64,000 nucleotides of DNA from Oceanobacillus_B kapialis (GCF_042685265.1 NZ_JBHUMX010000014.1); one strand, 5' to 3'; positions 42,238 to 52,107 are shown, counted from the stretch's first letter. A program made the numbers and translations. The notes: a model not told the origin generated them from the sequence alone.

Positions 42238-42723
42238 ATGTCGAATGCTTCTATCAATCTCATTCCTGTACATGTAAGAGTAGATGTTACCAATCTATCA
42301 AATGAAAAGTACAATCTGTTTGCAGAACTTGCAGAGCGAATAAGTATTTCTCTTGATACGCAAATAGATGCTAGAACGATCCAAAAAGCTTTAATAGACA
42401 GGGAATCACTCGGGACAACTGGTTTTGAAAATGGGCTGGCCATTCCTCATGGCCAGATCCCTGAACTTTCACATGCCTCCATTTTCTTTTTCCGTTTAAA
42501 GCAAGAAGTGGACTGGGAAGCGCTTGATGGCAAAAAAGTAGATACTATTTTTGTGTTGCTTGTTCCTAAAGAGGAAAAAGAAAATACACACCTTACATTA
42601 TTATCAAGCCTCAGCTACCACTTGTTGGATGAGAGTTATCAATGGAAATTGAAAACGGAAAAAAATCCAGAAATCATTCACGAAATCATTAAAAGGATGT
42701 TGACTAAAGAGGAGATGGCATAA
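42238..42723 (+). CDS. PTS EIIA component, fructose family
   Basis: A 161-residue cytosolic phosphocarrier. The phosphorylated His is in GLAIPHGQIPELSHA, the hallmark of fructose/mannitol-type EIIA domains. It passes phosphate from HPr to the EIIB protein encoded next. AAAGGA lies upstream of the ATG. Its stop overlaps the EIIB start (TAATG), so translation is coupled. The sugar is not predictable from sequence alone. Confidence 0.85.
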   Translation: MSNASINLIPVHVRVDVTNLSNEKYNLFAELAERISISLDTQIDARTIQKALIDRESLGTTGFENGLAIPHGQIPELSHASIFFFRLKQEVDWEALDGKKVDTIFVLLVPKEEKENTHLTLLSSLSYHLLDESYQWKLKTEKNPEIIHEIIKRMLTKEEMA

Positions 42724-43043
42724 TGAATATCATCGCAATTACCGCCTGCCCAACAGGTGTGGCACATACTTTTATGGCAAAGAAAAAACTAGAGGAGGCT
42801 GCTAGAAAATTGGGCCACTCTATTAAAGTTGAAACTCAAGGAGCAACAGGCATAGAAGATGAACTCACTAAAGAAGATGTAGCAGAAGCTGATATACTTA
42901 TCCTTGCTGTAGAAGTGGGAATTTCTAAAAAAGAACGATTTGCTAATATAAAAAAGGTAGAAATTCCAATTGCCACAGCAATAAAAAATGCAGAAGGACT
43001 TATTAAAAAAATAGAAGCAAAATTAAATGTCCCAGCTAAATAA
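42723..43043 (+). CDS. PTS EIIB component, fructose family
   Basis: A 106-residue protein with the phosphocysteine in ITACPTGVAHTFMAKKKL (about residue 9). It matches the FruB-type EIIB domain throughout, including VETQGATGIEDELT. It lies between EIIA and EIIC as separate small genes, a split arrangement unlike the fused FruA. It ends 11 bases before the EIIC gene. Confidence 0.9.
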   Translation: MNIIAITACPTGVAHTFMAKKKLEEAARKLGHSIKVETQGATGIEDELTKEDVAEADILILAVEVGISKKERFANIKKVEIPIATAIKNAEGLIKKIEAKLNVPAK

Positions 43044-43054
43044 AGGAGAAAATC

Positions 43055-44128
43055 ATGAAAAAGTTACAGCAGGCCTTAATGACAGGTGTCTCTTACATGC
43101 TTCCATTTATCGTGTTAGCTGGTATGACAATTGCAGTCACCGGGATGCTAACAGAATCAATGGAGATAGAGACGCAATTTGTTACTTCGCTAAATAACTT
43201 TGCTTGGACCATAATGGATTTAATCCCTGCAATTTTCGCAGCGTATGTAGCTTATGCGATTGCAGATAAGGCAGCAATTGCTCCTGGGTTTATCGGCGGG
43301 CACATTGCTTCTTTGCCCGTACTAGAAAATTCTGCATCAAGTGGTTTTCTTGGAGCGATTGTGGCAGGATTTGTTGCCGGATATATTGTTCACTACATGA
43401 AAAAGGTCTCAGTTCCGGCATTTATGGAATCAATTAAAAAGACTTTATTCATCCCTGTTTTAAGTGGGTGGTTAGTCTACTTATTGATGGCCTACCCAGT
43501 AGCGATGACAATTGGAGGGCTAAACGAATTTATTATGGACAACTTAATTCGTTTATCTGAGATACCCCAATATGCATTCTTACTTGGTGCTATCTTAAGT
43601 GCCATGTGTGCATTCGACATGGGAGGACCAATGAATAAGCTTGCCATCACTTTCGTATTTGCATTATGGAGCGACCCAAGTGGGGTAGGATTTATTGTGA
43701 ATGCTGCCGTTTTCCCAGGTATTATGGTTCCTGCGTTGTCCGTGGGCATTGCCTCATTACTTGCAAAGTCTAAATACAGTGAAGAAGAAGTGAAAATTGC
43801 ACCTGCTTCAATCTTATCGGGGTTAGTTGGGATTACCGAGGCAGCGTTACCTTACGCCTTTAAAGACCCTTTAAGAATTATTGGTTCCAATATGTTAGGA
43901 GCTGCTGTTGGTGGAGCGATTATGATGGGATACGGTGTTTCCACCTCTGGGGTGTCGGGTATATTTGGGCTCCCTATGGCTACAGACCCGTTAGTGTTTA
44001 TTCTTGCCATCATAGTAGGTATAAGCATTTCGGTAACAGTACAAATTATTTGGAAGAAATCTTATAACGAAACCTCGCAGATAACAAATAATGGAGAAGA
44101 TGACCTTGATTTTGAGATAACGATGTAA
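43055..44128 (+). CDS. PTS EIIC component, fructose family
   Basis: A 357-residue membrane permease with about 9-10 segments. Motifs of FruC-type EIIC are GVSYMLPFIVLAG, IAPGFIGGHIA, MCAFDMGGPMNKLA and ILSGLVGITEAALPYAFKDP. With the two upstream proteins it forms a complete sugar phosphotransferase. AAAGGAGAAA precedes the ATG. The sugar is unknown; no sugar-metabolism enzyme is in the transcript. A terminator follows and the next regulator gene has its own promoter. Confidence 0.9.
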   Translation: MKKLQQALMTGVSYMLPFIVLAGMTIAVTGMLTESMEIETQFVTSLNNFAWTIMDLIPAIFAAYVAYAIADKAAIAPGFIGGHIASLPVLENSASSGFLGAIVAGFVAGYIVHYMKKVSVPAFMESIKKTLFIPVLSGWLVYLLMAYPVAMTIGGLNEFIMDNLIRLSEIPQYAFLLGAILSAMCAFDMGGPMNKLAITFVFALWSDPSGVGFIVNAAVFPGIMVPALSVGIASLLAKSKYSEEEVKIAPASILSGLVGITEAALPYAFKDPLRIIGSNMLGAAVGGAIMMGYGVSTSGVSGIFGLPMATDPLVFILAIIVGISISVTVQIIWKKSYNETSQITNNGEDDLDFEITM

Positions 44129-44131
44129 CCT

Positions 44132-44164
44132 AACCTTAGGGAGAAAGATGCCCTGGGGTTTTTT
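44132..44164 (+). terminator. Terminator after the PTS genes
   Basis: AACC-AGGG pairs with CCCT-GGTT (internal TT/GG mismatch or wobble) around a 9-base loop and is followed by T6. It separates the PTS unit from the gntR gene. Confidence 0.7.
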
Positions 44165-44412
44165 ATGTGAAATATCTGTTTATGTTTATTACTCTAAAAT
44201 AACGTCCTTTTCTTATAGTGGAAAAATAAAGACGAAAAGGGATTAATATGAAGTATTTACAATGAAAAGGCTTTATTTTTCTGATTTTTATAAAATAATT
44301 AGATTTTTATAATTAATTATAAATATACAGTTGACTTCATAAAAATTTCGGATTATACTTGTCAACAATAAACATATATTAATATAAAATTATAACTTTT
44401 AGGGAGTATAAA
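44165..44412 (+). promoter_or_regulatory. Intergenic region with a strong sigma-A promoter for the GntR gene
   Basis: A 248-base AT-rich gap. TTGACT at 44331-44336 and TATACT at 44354-44359 are separated by exactly 17 bases. TTGAC and GTCAA (44361-44365) form an inverted repeat that spans the promoter and could serve autoregulation. Nothing coding is seen. Confidence 0.75.
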
Positions 44413-45132
44413 ATGAAAGTAGACAAAGACTTATCAATCCCTTTATATGACCAAGTAAAACATATATTGGCAGACAAAATAACAAGCAAAGAATGGGATG
44501 TCGGATACCAATTACCAACGGAAAAAAAGCTTGCTGAGACCTTTAATGTCAGTAATATAACCATTAAACGGGCTGTGCATGATCTGGTGCACGAAGGTTT
44601 ATTGTACAGACAAAGCGGGAGAGGGACTTTTGTGAAATCAAAAGAAGAAACAAATCTTACAAGACTTGTTTCTTTAAGAAATGAATCCTGGGAGGACCAA
44701 CACCATCCTCACCGCACGATAGAATTAAAGGTAGTAAATGCCTCAGCTGAAATTAAAGAGAAGCTAGAAATGAAGGAGAGAGATGTATATAAAATACACC
44801 GAGTAAAGCTTAAGAAAGACACACCAGTGGCGATTGAATATTCTTATATACCTGTACATATTTTCCCTGGACTGCTCGAAAAAAATATGGATAAAGAATT
44901 GCTCTATAATTTGTTTACACAGAAGTACAATAAAAAGTTAGGTAAAGCAAAAGTATATTTTTCAATTGTTTTTGCTGATAGAAATCAAGCGACATTATTA
45001 CAAGTGCCTGTTGGGGAACAATTATTCTCTCTCGAACGGTATACCGTTGATGAAGAAGGTATAGTTATTGAGTACTCCCAATTTATTCTTAAACAGGAAC
45101 AGTCGAATTTTTACTTAGAAATAGATTTGTAA
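44413..45132 (+). CDS. GntR/HutC-family regulator (UTRA domain)
   Basis: A 239-residue regulator. Residues about 5-72 are the GntR winged helix (PLYDQVKHILADKI, LPTEKKLAETFNVSNITIKRA, GRGTFVKS). Residues about 90-235 are a UTRA effector domain (YKIHRVKLKKDTPVAIEYSY, FSLERYT). UTRA proteins bind small metabolites and usually repress an adjacent operon. AGGGAG precedes the ATG. It lies 112 bases before the M20 gene, where a perfect palindrome overlaps the promoter, so it most likely controls the peptide operon. Confidence 0.9.
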   Translation: MKVDKDLSIPLYDQVKHILADKITSKEWDVGYQLPTEKKLAETFNVSNITIKRAVHDLVHEGLLYRQSGRGTFVKSKEETNLTRLVSLRNESWEDQHHPHRTIELKVVNASAEIKEKLEMKERDVYKIHRVKLKKDTPVAIEYSYIPVHIFPGLLEKNMDKELLYNLFTQKYNKKLGKAKVYFSIVFADRNQATLLQVPVGEQLFSLERYTVDEEGIVIEYSQFILKQEQSNFYLEIDL

Positions 45133-45174
45133 TTTTTTTAACGATAGAAGTCTAAAAATTCGAACACAAACAAG

Positions 45175-45207
45175 TTGTATGATGATTTTTAATAACATTA
45201 TAATGTT
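45175..45207 (+). promoter_or_regulatory. Operon promoter with candidate GntR operator
   Basis: TTGTAT (45175-45180) and TATAAT (45199-45204) have an 18-base spacer. AACATTATAATGTT (45194-45207) is a 14-bp perfect palindrome covering the -10, as expected for a repressor site. It lies 37 bases before the M20 gene. Confidence 0.65.
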
Positions 45208-45244
45208 ATAATATTATATTTTTATACTTTTAAGGAGGGGTGGA

Positions 45245-46594
45245 ATGGAAGAACTGTTTCGGTATATTGATAATCATGCTGCCTTGTATAGACAGTGGTT
45301 ACTGAATATGTGTAATCAACCAAGTATTTCAGCAAAAAACATAGGAATGAAGGAAATGAAGGAGTTGGTTTTTAGATTACTCATAGAAATAGGAGCGGAG
45401 GTAGAAGAAGTTCCAACTTCTGGGTATCCAATTATTTTTGCACATATCAATACAGGCAAACCTAGAACCTTGTCTTTCTACAACCATTATGATGTACAAC
45501 CACCAGAACCACTTGAAGAATGGAGGTCAGATCCTTTTGAAGCCAAAATACAGGATGGTCAAATTTTTGCAAGAGGGGTAGCGGATAATAAAGGAAATAT
45601 AGTGGCCCGTATAGCTGCAGTTCATGCTTACCAACAGGCCTATGGAGAATTACCTGTTAATGTGAAATTTATCATTGAAGGAGAGGAAGAGGTAGGTAGT
45701 CCCCATTTGAAAGGCTTTGCATCAAATCATCCTGAAAAGTTGAAATCTGATGCCATGATTTGGGAAGGGGGCATGCGGAATGTGCATGATAAAAGGCCAC
45801 ATATAAGCTTTGGTGTAAAGGGTATTTGCTTTGTCGAAATGCGAGTCAGGGGCGCAGCGTTTGACCTTCATTCCTCAGAAGCCGCAATAGTGGAGAATCC
45901 TGCATGGCGACTTGTTTGGGCACTGGGAACTTTAAAAGGGCAGGATGAACGCATTTTAATAGAGGGGTTTTATGAAGATATTCAAACATTAACAGAAAAG
46001 GAGAAGAAGTTTCTACAGACAATGGATTATGATGAAGAGCATGCAAAAGCCCATTACAAGATTAATGATTTTCTAAACGGCCTTTCAGGAATAAACTTGA
46101 AAGAAAGCTTAACGGCTACTCCGACCTGCACGATCTGTGGTTTAGAATCGGGTTACACAGGTCAAGGAGCAAAGACAGTCTTGCCATCCCATGCCTCAGT
46201 AAAGCTTGACTTTCGGCTAGTCCCAGGGCAGACACCCCAAAAAGTAATGGAATTACTAAGAAGGCACTTGGATCAGCATGGTTTTAAGGATATTGAAATT
46301 GAGCAACTAGCTGGATTACTTCCTTACAATACGAATACGGATCATCCTTTTGTTGATACGGTTATTAATAGTATGAATGAAGTATATGAGGAACCACCTA
46401 TCATCATGCGTAATCTGGCAGGGTCTAGTCCAATGGAAAAATTACTTGCCGATACTCATATACCTGCTGCACAGATTGGGGTGGCAAATACAGCATCAAA
46501 CTTCCATGGCCCTAATGAAAATATTTACATCGACGATTTTATACAGGGGATAAAGGTTACATCTCATATTATGCACCATTTTGGTGAGGTCTAA
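45245..46594 (+). CDS. M20-family metallopeptidase (dipeptidase)
   Basis: A 449-residue zinc peptidase. Metal ligands are seen in YNHYDVQPPEP (His), ARGVADNKGN (Asp), IEGEEEVGSPHL (Glu) and the late FHGPNEN (His). It resembles the PepV/CNDP-like group, which cuts dipeptides and N-acyl amino acids. AAGGAGGGG lies upstream of the ATG. As the first gene of the operon it would hydrolyse peptides brought in by the downstream transporter. Confidence 0.88.
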   Translation: MEELFRYIDNHAALYRQWLLNMCNQPSISAKNIGMKEMKELVFRLLIEIGAEVEEVPTSGYPIIFAHINTGKPRTLSFYNHYDVQPPEPLEEWRSDPFEAKIQDGQIFARGVADNKGNIVARIAAVHAYQQAYGELPVNVKFIIEGEEEVGSPHLKGFASNHPEKLKSDAMIWEGGMRNVHDKRPHISFGVKGICFVEMRVRGAAFDLHSSEAAIVENPAWRLVWALGTLKGQDERILIEGFYEDIQTLTEKEKKFLQTMDYDEEHAKAHYKINDFLNGLSGINLKESLTATPTCTICGLESGYTGQGAKTVLPSHASVKLDFRLVPGQTPQKVMELLRRHLDQHGFKDIEIEQLAGLLPYNTNTDHPFVDTVINSMNEVYEEPPIIMRNLAGSSPMEKLLADTHIPAAQIGVANTASNFHGPNENIYIDDFIQGIKVTSHIMHHFGEV

Positions 46595-46631
46595 ATTTTA
46601 TTAACAGAGTAATCAAAATAGGGGGAGAAGC

Positions 46632-48170
46632 ATGAAAAATTCATATTCAATTATTATCGGTTTATTGTTATTAGTTCTTACAGTACTTGCTGGTTGTAGT
46701 AACGAAGGGGAAACAGCAGGAGGGAGCGAAGACGACAGCAATACACTCGTCTTAGCGCAAGCAGCAGATATACCATCGATTGATCCACAAAATTCACTAA
46801 GTACTACAGGTGACCGAGTACACCGTAATATGTTCAGCAGGTTATTTATGTGGGACAATGAGCTCGCCTTACAAGAAGATCTAGTAGATACTTACGAACA
46901 GATTGATGAAGAAACATGGGAATTTACTTTAAAAGACGCGACTTTTCATAATGGAGAAACGGTTACCGCAGAGGATGTGAAGTTTAGTCTTGAACGTGTG
47001 ATGACTGATGAGACACTTAAGGAATATCCATATTTTAAACAATTGAAGGAAGTAAACGTAAAGGACGAAAAAACGGTAGAAATCGTAACAGACGGACCAA
47101 TGCCAACTTTGCTCAATCTTCTTGCGAAAAGTGGATCCGATGTCCTTCCTAAAGCATATTTCGAGGAGGTTGGTGTTGAAGGTTTTCAGGAGAAACCAAT
47201 TGGCTCTGGACCTTACCAGTTTGTAGAATGGATACGTGATGACCGTGTAACATTAGAGCCCTATGAGGACTATTATGGAGACACCCCAAAATGGGAAAAA
47301 GTTGAGGTTCGTGCCATTCCAGAAAGCTCCACTAGAGTTGGCGAATTGTTAACAGGAGGGGTCGACCTTGCAACAGATATTCCACCAAATGAATGGGAGC
47401 GTGTGGAATCGGAATCGGGAGTTAATTTGGTAAATGGGGAGACAACCCGGGTTAGTCTTTTAATGGTTCGCACGACTGAAGGTTATGTAACTTCGGACCC
47501 TAAAGTAAGAGAAGCAATTGATCTTGCCATCGACCAACAGGCTATCGTAGATTCTGTCCTCCAAGGTACTGGCATTCCAATCCGTACCAGAGTTCCAGAA
47601 GATGTCTTTGGTTCCAACCCAGATTTAATAAACACACGAGTATATGACGTTGAAAGAGCGAAGGAATTATTAGCAGAAGCGGGCCACCCTGATGGTATTG
47701 ATATTACCTTTACTGCCTCAAGAGGGCGTTATCCATTGGATAGCGAAGTTGCACAGTTAATTGTAAGTATGCTAGGTGAAGCAGGTATCAATGCAGAATT
47801 GAAGCTACTGGAATCAAGTGCATTTTTAGATGAGTACAATTCGAAGTCAAATGAAGAGTTAATTATGATTGGCTTAGCAGATGGGTTGCTTGATGCATCT
47901 TACTCTCTGGTTCACTATACAGAAGAGCGAGCAGCAGGTCAGACGGATTATAAAAATGAAGAGGTAGAAGAGTTATTCAATGCAGCTGGTCAAAATTTAG
48001 ATGAAGAAGAACGCAAAGAACAGTATCAATTAATTCAAGAAATCGTAGCTGAAGAGCGACCACATATTTTTCTTTACCAAAATGCTGTGAACTACGGGGT
48101 AAGTGAAGGCATTTCGTTTACACCACGCTTAGATGAAGCAATCCGCTTTGATGACCTTACGAAAGAATAA
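46632..48170 (+). CDS. Peptide ABC transporter substrate-binding lipoprotein
   Basis: A 512-residue SBP_bac_5 (DppA/OppA-type) lipoprotein with lipobox LAGC at about residue 21. The DIPSIDPQNSLST and ETVTAEDVKFSLERV regions and PIGSGPYQFVEW are typical of the family. It binds peptides or related compounds outside the membrane for the DppBCDF-type pump encoded next. AGGGGGAG precedes the ATG. The binding specificity cannot be told from sequence. Confidence 0.92.
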   Translation: MKNSYSIIIGLLLLVLTVLAGCSNEGETAGGSEDDSNTLVLAQAADIPSIDPQNSLSTTGDRVHRNMFSRLFMWDNELALQEDLVDTYEQIDEETWEFTLKDATFHNGETVTAEDVKFSLERVMTDETLKEYPYFKQLKEVNVKDEKTVEIVTDGPMPTLLNLLAKSGSDVLPKAYFEEVGVEGFQEKPIGSGPYQFVEWIRDDRVTLEPYEDYYGDTPKWEKVEVRAIPESSTRVGELLTGGVDLATDIPPNEWERVESESGVNLVNGETTRVSLLMVRTTEGYVTSDPKVREAIDLAIDQQAIVDSVLQGTGIPIRTRVPEDVFGSNPDLINTRVYDVERAKELLAEAGHPDGIDITFTASRGRYPLDSEVAQLIVSMLGEAGINAELKLLESSAFLDEYNSKSNEELIMIGLADGLLDASYSLVHYTEERAAGQTDYKNEEVEELFNAAGQNLDEEERKEQYQLIQEIVAEERPHIFLYQNAVNYGVSEGISFTPRLDEAIRFDDLTKE

Positions 48171-48221
48171 TGATTGGGGAGCCGGCTGTAATGCAGCTGG
48201 CTCCTAAAAAGGAGACTCAAT

Positions 48222-49139
48222 ATGAAGAAGTATCTTGTGAAACGTCTACTACAAATTATCCCTGTCCTATTTATTATTTCGTTTGTAGTATTTGTACTTG
48301 TTTATATGGCAGGAGATCCCGTTGCTTTAATGCTGCCAGAAGATGCTTCTGAGAGTGATCGAGAGGCAATGCGGGCTGCATTGGGGCTTAACGACCCATT
48401 CTACATTCAGTACTTTCGCTTTGTGGGAGATTTATTACAAGGGAATTTTGGCACTTCATTCCGCTATAATGAAGCAGCCCTCCCCTTGGTTTTAGAAAGG
48501 CTTCCCGCAACGTTAGAGCTTGCAGCCGCATCTATGGTCGTGGCGACCTTTATGGCGATCCCACTTGGAATTTATTCTGCACGTAAGCAAAACTCATTAG
48601 TAGATTTGTTTATTACAGGAGGTTCTGTGTTAGGAAAAGCAATGCCAAACTTTTGGTTAGGTATTTTATTAATTTTGTTGTTTGCAGTAAACACGCAGAT
48701 TTTTCCGGTTTCTGGCAGAGGAACCATCATCCATATGATTCTTCCTGCCATTACGTTAGGTACTGGTGTAGCTGCAGAAATGACCCGGCTTATTCGTTCT
48801 AATATGTTGGAAATACTTAACCAGGATTATATTCGGACCGCAAGAAGTAAAGGGGTTTCTAGTAATATATTAGTTTATAAACATGCGTTTCGAAATTCTC
48901 TAATTCCGGTGGTAACAATAATGGGGTTACAAATTTCCCATCTTGTCAGTGGAGCACTTATCACAGAAAGTGTATTTTCCTGGCCGGGAATTGGCTTGTT
49001 GCTTGTCCAAGCGGTCAATGGGAGAGATATGGCGGTAGTACAGGCAGCGGTATTCGTAATCGCCTTACTTGTTATTATTATAAATCTCATTACAGATTTA
49101 ATTTACAGGTTACTAGACCCTAGAATCAATTATTCTTAA
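48222..49139 (+). CDS. Peptide ABC transporter permease (DppB-type)
   Basis: A 305-residue permease with six membrane segments. It begins with YLVKRLLQIIPVLFIISFVV and has the EAA-like loop EMTRLIRSNMLEILNQDYIRTARSKGVS, which docks to the ATPase. It is followed 12 bases later by the DppC-type partner. AAAGGAGAC precedes the ATG. It belongs to the binding-protein-dependent peptide transporter of this operon. Confidence 0.92.
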   Translation: MKKYLVKRLLQIIPVLFIISFVVFVLVYMAGDPVALMLPEDASESDREAMRAALGLNDPFYIQYFRFVGDLLQGNFGTSFRYNEAALPLVLERLPATLELAAASMVVATFMAIPLGIYSARKQNSLVDLFITGGSVLGKAMPNFWLGILLILLFAVNTQIFPVSGRGTIIHMILPAITLGTGVAAEMTRLIRSNMLEILNQDYIRTARSKGVSSNILVYKHAFRNSLIPVVTIMGLQISHLVSGALITESVFSWPGIGLLLVQAVNGRDMAVVQAAVFVIALLVIIINLITDLIYRLLDPRINYS

Positions 49140-49151
49140 GGAGGTGGCATC

Positions 49152-50093
49152 ATGCAAGGAAACGCCCAGGCCAAAACAGTAACGACAGTTCCAACGGTAA
49201 GGAAGAAAACAAAAGCTTCTGGCGGCTTTAAGCGCTGGTGTCGTCTTCTCTGGCAAAGTAAAACAGGGACTGTTGGTTTCGTTATCGTATCACTGGTCGT
49301 GCTGATAGCGGTTTTTGCAGACCTACTAGTTCCGCATGATCCAGCAGAGAACAATTTATCAAACATGTTATTACCCCCATTTTGGATGGAGGGTGGGTCC
49401 ACCGAATATTTACTCGGCACAGATAATCTTGGGAGGGATATTTTTAGTAGGATTTTAGTCGGGAGTAGAGTGTCATTACTTGTAGGTATTTTTTCCGTTG
49501 TGCTTGCAGGAGTGATTGGCTTACTTGTAGGAGTGGCAGCTGGATTTTACGGAAAATGGGTAGACACAATCCTAATGCGAATTGTGGATTCTTTTCTCGC
49601 AATACCTAGCATTCTATTCATCCTTGTCGTGCTAGCTGTCTTTGAACCAAGTATTATGACACTAATTGTTGTTATCGGTTTAACAAATTGGGTATCTTAT
49701 GCTCGTGTGGTGCGAAGTGAAGTGTTAAGTGTAAAGGAAAGAGATTTTGTACGTGCCTCTTTCTCTATTGGAACAAACAAAGCCACCATTATTCGAAAGC
49801 ATATTGTACCAAACATCATTTCTTCCTTTATTGTTATATCTGCCTTAAGTGTAGCAACTACAATCATATTGGAAGCTTCACTAAGCTTTCTCGGACTCGG
49901 AATACAACCACCTGATGTTTCGTGGGGAGCTATGCTTACAGACGGAAGGAATTATCTAGCTACCAATTGGTGGATAGCGACTTTTCCAGGAATTGCGATA
50001 ACCATTACAGTACTTGGCATTATATTTCTTGGTGATTGGTTACGAGATGTATTAGATCCTCGGAATTATTTTAGTAAAAAAGGAGGCGCTTAG
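49152..50093 (+). CDS. Peptide ABC transporter permease (DppC-type)
   Basis: A 313-residue permease. The N-terminal part of about 40 residues is basic, followed by membrane segments and DNLGRDIFSRILVGSRVSL, a mark of DppC/OppC. The EAA-like loop is YARVVRSEVLSVKERDFVRA. AAGGAGGTGG precedes the ATG. It ends one base before the OppD-type ATPase gene. It is the second channel subunit. Confidence 0.92.
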   Translation: MQGNAQAKTVTTVPTVRKKTKASGGFKRWCRLLWQSKTGTVGFVIVSLVVLIAVFADLLVPHDPAENNLSNMLLPPFWMEGGSTEYLLGTDNLGRDIFSRILVGSRVSLLVGIFSVVLAGVIGLLVGVAAGFYGKWVDTILMRIVDSFLAIPSILFILVVLAVFEPSIMTLIVVIGLTNWVSYARVVRSEVLSVKERDFVRASFSIGTNKATIIRKHIVPNIISSFIVISALSVATTIILEASLSFLGLGIQPPDVSWGAMLTDGRNYLATNWWIATFPGIAITITVLGIIFLGDWLRDVLDPRNYFSKKGGA

Positions 50094-50094
50094 G

Positions 50095-51081
50095 ATGTCG
50101 GATAATCTATTGGAAGTCAAAAATTTGCATACGCATTTTTTCACTGAGAATGGCGTAATTCCTTCGGTAAACGGCGTGTCCTTTTCTGTCAAGAAAGGGG
50201 AGATTATCGGAATTGTAGGAGAGTCTGGCTGTGGAAAGAGTGTTACTTCCTTATCCATTCTACAGTTGATTAATAAACCAGGAAAAATTGTAGATGGGGA
50301 GATCCGATTTCATGATCAAGACTTAACCACCTTTTCCGAAAAAGAAATCCGTAAAATACGCGGCAATAAAATTTCGATGATATTTCAGGAGCCATTAACC
50401 TCTTTAAACCCTGTTTTTACAATCGGACATCAAATATCTGAAGCGATCCGTCTTCATCAGGATGTTGATAAAAAAGAAGCAAAGCAACGGAGCATCTCGC
50501 TTTTACGTAAAGTAGGAATGGCAAATCCGGAACGACAGTATCATGCTTTTCCTCATTTACTTAGTGGGGGGATGCGTCAGCGGGTCATGATTGCTATGGC
50601 TCTTTCGTGCAATCCTGAGCTACTTATTGCAGATGAACCAACAACAGCGCTGGATGTTACCATACAAAAACAAATTCTAAAACTCATGAAAAACTTAAGT
50701 AATGAGTTAAACACATCGATTATTTTAATTACCCATGACCTGGGTGTAATTGCAGAGATGGTGGACAGAGTAGTAGTCATGTATGGAGGAGAAATTGTGG
50801 AAGAAAATGATGTGTTTAATTTGTTTAAGAACCCAAAGCATCCCTATACGAAGGGGCTACTGAACAGTACGCCAAAAATACATCAATTAAAAGAAAAACT
50901 ACAATCGATCGATGGGAATGTTCCTACGCCAGACCAACTGCCAACAGGGTGTAATTTTCAAGACAGGTGTCCGTTCGCTATGGAGAAATGTCGGGAACAA
51001 TCACCGAATTTAGTAACTTCTGAGAATGGATCTTCCGTCCGTTGCTGGTTACACCAGGAAAAGGAAGTGGTAAATGTATGA
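50095..51081 (+). CDS. Peptide ABC transporter ATPase (OppD/DppD-type)
   Basis: A 328-residue ATPase. Walker A is GESGCGKSV, signature LSGGMRQRV, Walker B LLIADEPTTALD, and the C-terminal oligopeptide extension has the Cys-rich NFQDRCPFAMEKC motif. It powers the transporter with the OppF-type partner. AAGGAGGC precedes the ATG. Its stop overlaps the OppF start by 4 bases (ATGA). Confidence 0.93.
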   Translation: MSDNLLEVKNLHTHFFTENGVIPSVNGVSFSVKKGEIIGIVGESGCGKSVTSLSILQLINKPGKIVDGEIRFHDQDLTTFSEKEIRKIRGNKISMIFQEPLTSLNPVFTIGHQISEAIRLHQDVDKKEAKQRSISLLRKVGMANPERQYHAFPHLLSGGMRQRVMIAMALSCNPELLIADEPTTALDVTIQKQILKLMKNLSNELNTSIILITHDLGVIAEMVDRVVVMYGGEIVEENDVFNLFKNPKHPYTKGLLNSTPKIHQLKEKLQSIDGNVPTPDQLPTGCNFQDRCPFAMEKCREQSPNLVTSENGSSVRCWLHQEKEVVNV

Positions 51082-52091
51082 ATCAGCAGTTGGAAAATAA
51101 GCAACGCACACAAAGTTCTCCGCTACTCGAAGTAAAAGAACTTTCAAAGCACTTTGTCGTTTCTACTAATCTATTTGGAAAACCAAAGGAAAGTGTGAAG
51201 GCAGTAAACGGCGTAAATTTAGTACTTGAAAAGGGAGAAACACTTGGGATTGTGGGAGAATCTGGTTGCGGAAAATCTACAATGGGAAACACCATATTAA
51301 GGCTTATTGAGCCTACTGAAGGAAGCATCCTTTTTGAAGGACAGGATGTTTTAAATATGACGCCAACACAGTTACAAAAGATGCGCAAAGAAGTCCAAAT
51401 GATATTTCAAGATCCCTTCTCCTCATTAAATCCTAGAATGCGCGTGTTCGATATTATCGCCGAACCACTTCGAACACATAAAGCAGCCAAAGGTAAAGCA
51501 TTGCATGATAGAGTATATGAGCTACTTGACTTAGTGGGACTTGATCAGTCACAGGCAGATCGCTTTCCACACCAATTTAGCGGCGGGCAAAGACAAAGGA
51601 TTGGTATTGCTCGGGCTATTGCATTAAAGCCGAAGCTCATTGTTTGTGATGAACCAGTATCTGCTTTAGATGTGTCAATCCAGGCTCAAATATTAAACCT
51701 TTTATTAGAGCTAAAAGAGAAACTGCAGTTAACATTGATTTTTATCGGACACGGTATCCCAGCTGTGAAATATATTAGTGACCGAATTGCTGTTATGTAT
51801 ATGGGTGAAATTGTGGAAATGGCGAATAAAGAGGAGCTTTTCTCTCATACACATCATCCATACACCCAGGGACTTATATCCGCAGTTCCAATCCCTGATC
51901 CTTCTTTACGACAATTTTCGGAGGATGTCATTTTGGAGAAGGATTTACCAGATCAACGTAATTTACCTAAGGGGTGCAGCTTTAGTTCGCGTTGCCCATT
52001 TGCAACAGAAAAATGTAAAGTAGAAAAACCTAAATTGGAGGCAAAGGAAGAAGGCCATTTTGTTGCCTGTCATTATCCATTGCATGTATAA
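51078..52091 (+). CDS. Peptide ABC transporter ATPase (OppF/DppF-type)
   Basis: A 337-residue ATPase with Walker A GESGCGKST, signature FSGGQRQRI, Walker B LIVCDEPVSALD and the C-terminal SFSSRCPFATEKC motif. The H-loop reads FIGHGIPAVKYIS, where HDLxxV is normal, a small deviation. The ATG at 51078 overlaps the OppD stop, which supports this start over the upstream open frame. Confidence 0.9.
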   Translation: MNQQLENKQRTQSSPLLEVKELSKHFVVSTNLFGKPKESVKAVNGVNLVLEKGETLGIVGESGCGKSTMGNTILRLIEPTEGSILFEGQDVLNMTPTQLQKMRKEVQMIFQDPFSSLNPRMRVFDIIAEPLRTHKAAKGKALHDRVYELLDLVGLDQSQADRFPHQFSGGQRQRIGIARAIALKPKLIVCDEPVSALDVSIQAQILNLLLELKEKLQLTLIFIGHGIPAVKYISDRIAVMYMGEIVEMANKEELFSHTHHPYTQGLISAVPIPDPSLRQFSEDVILEKDLPDQRNLPKGCSFSSRCPFATEKCKVEKPKLEAKEEGHFVACHYPLHV

Positions 52092-52107
52092 AAGAGGAGG
52101 AAATTAT

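Noticed and set aside
42238..46594. PTS genes as part of the peptide operon
   Set aside because: A terminator at 44132-44164 and a strong promoter at 44331-44359 separate them, and no sugar enzyme lies in the peptide operon.
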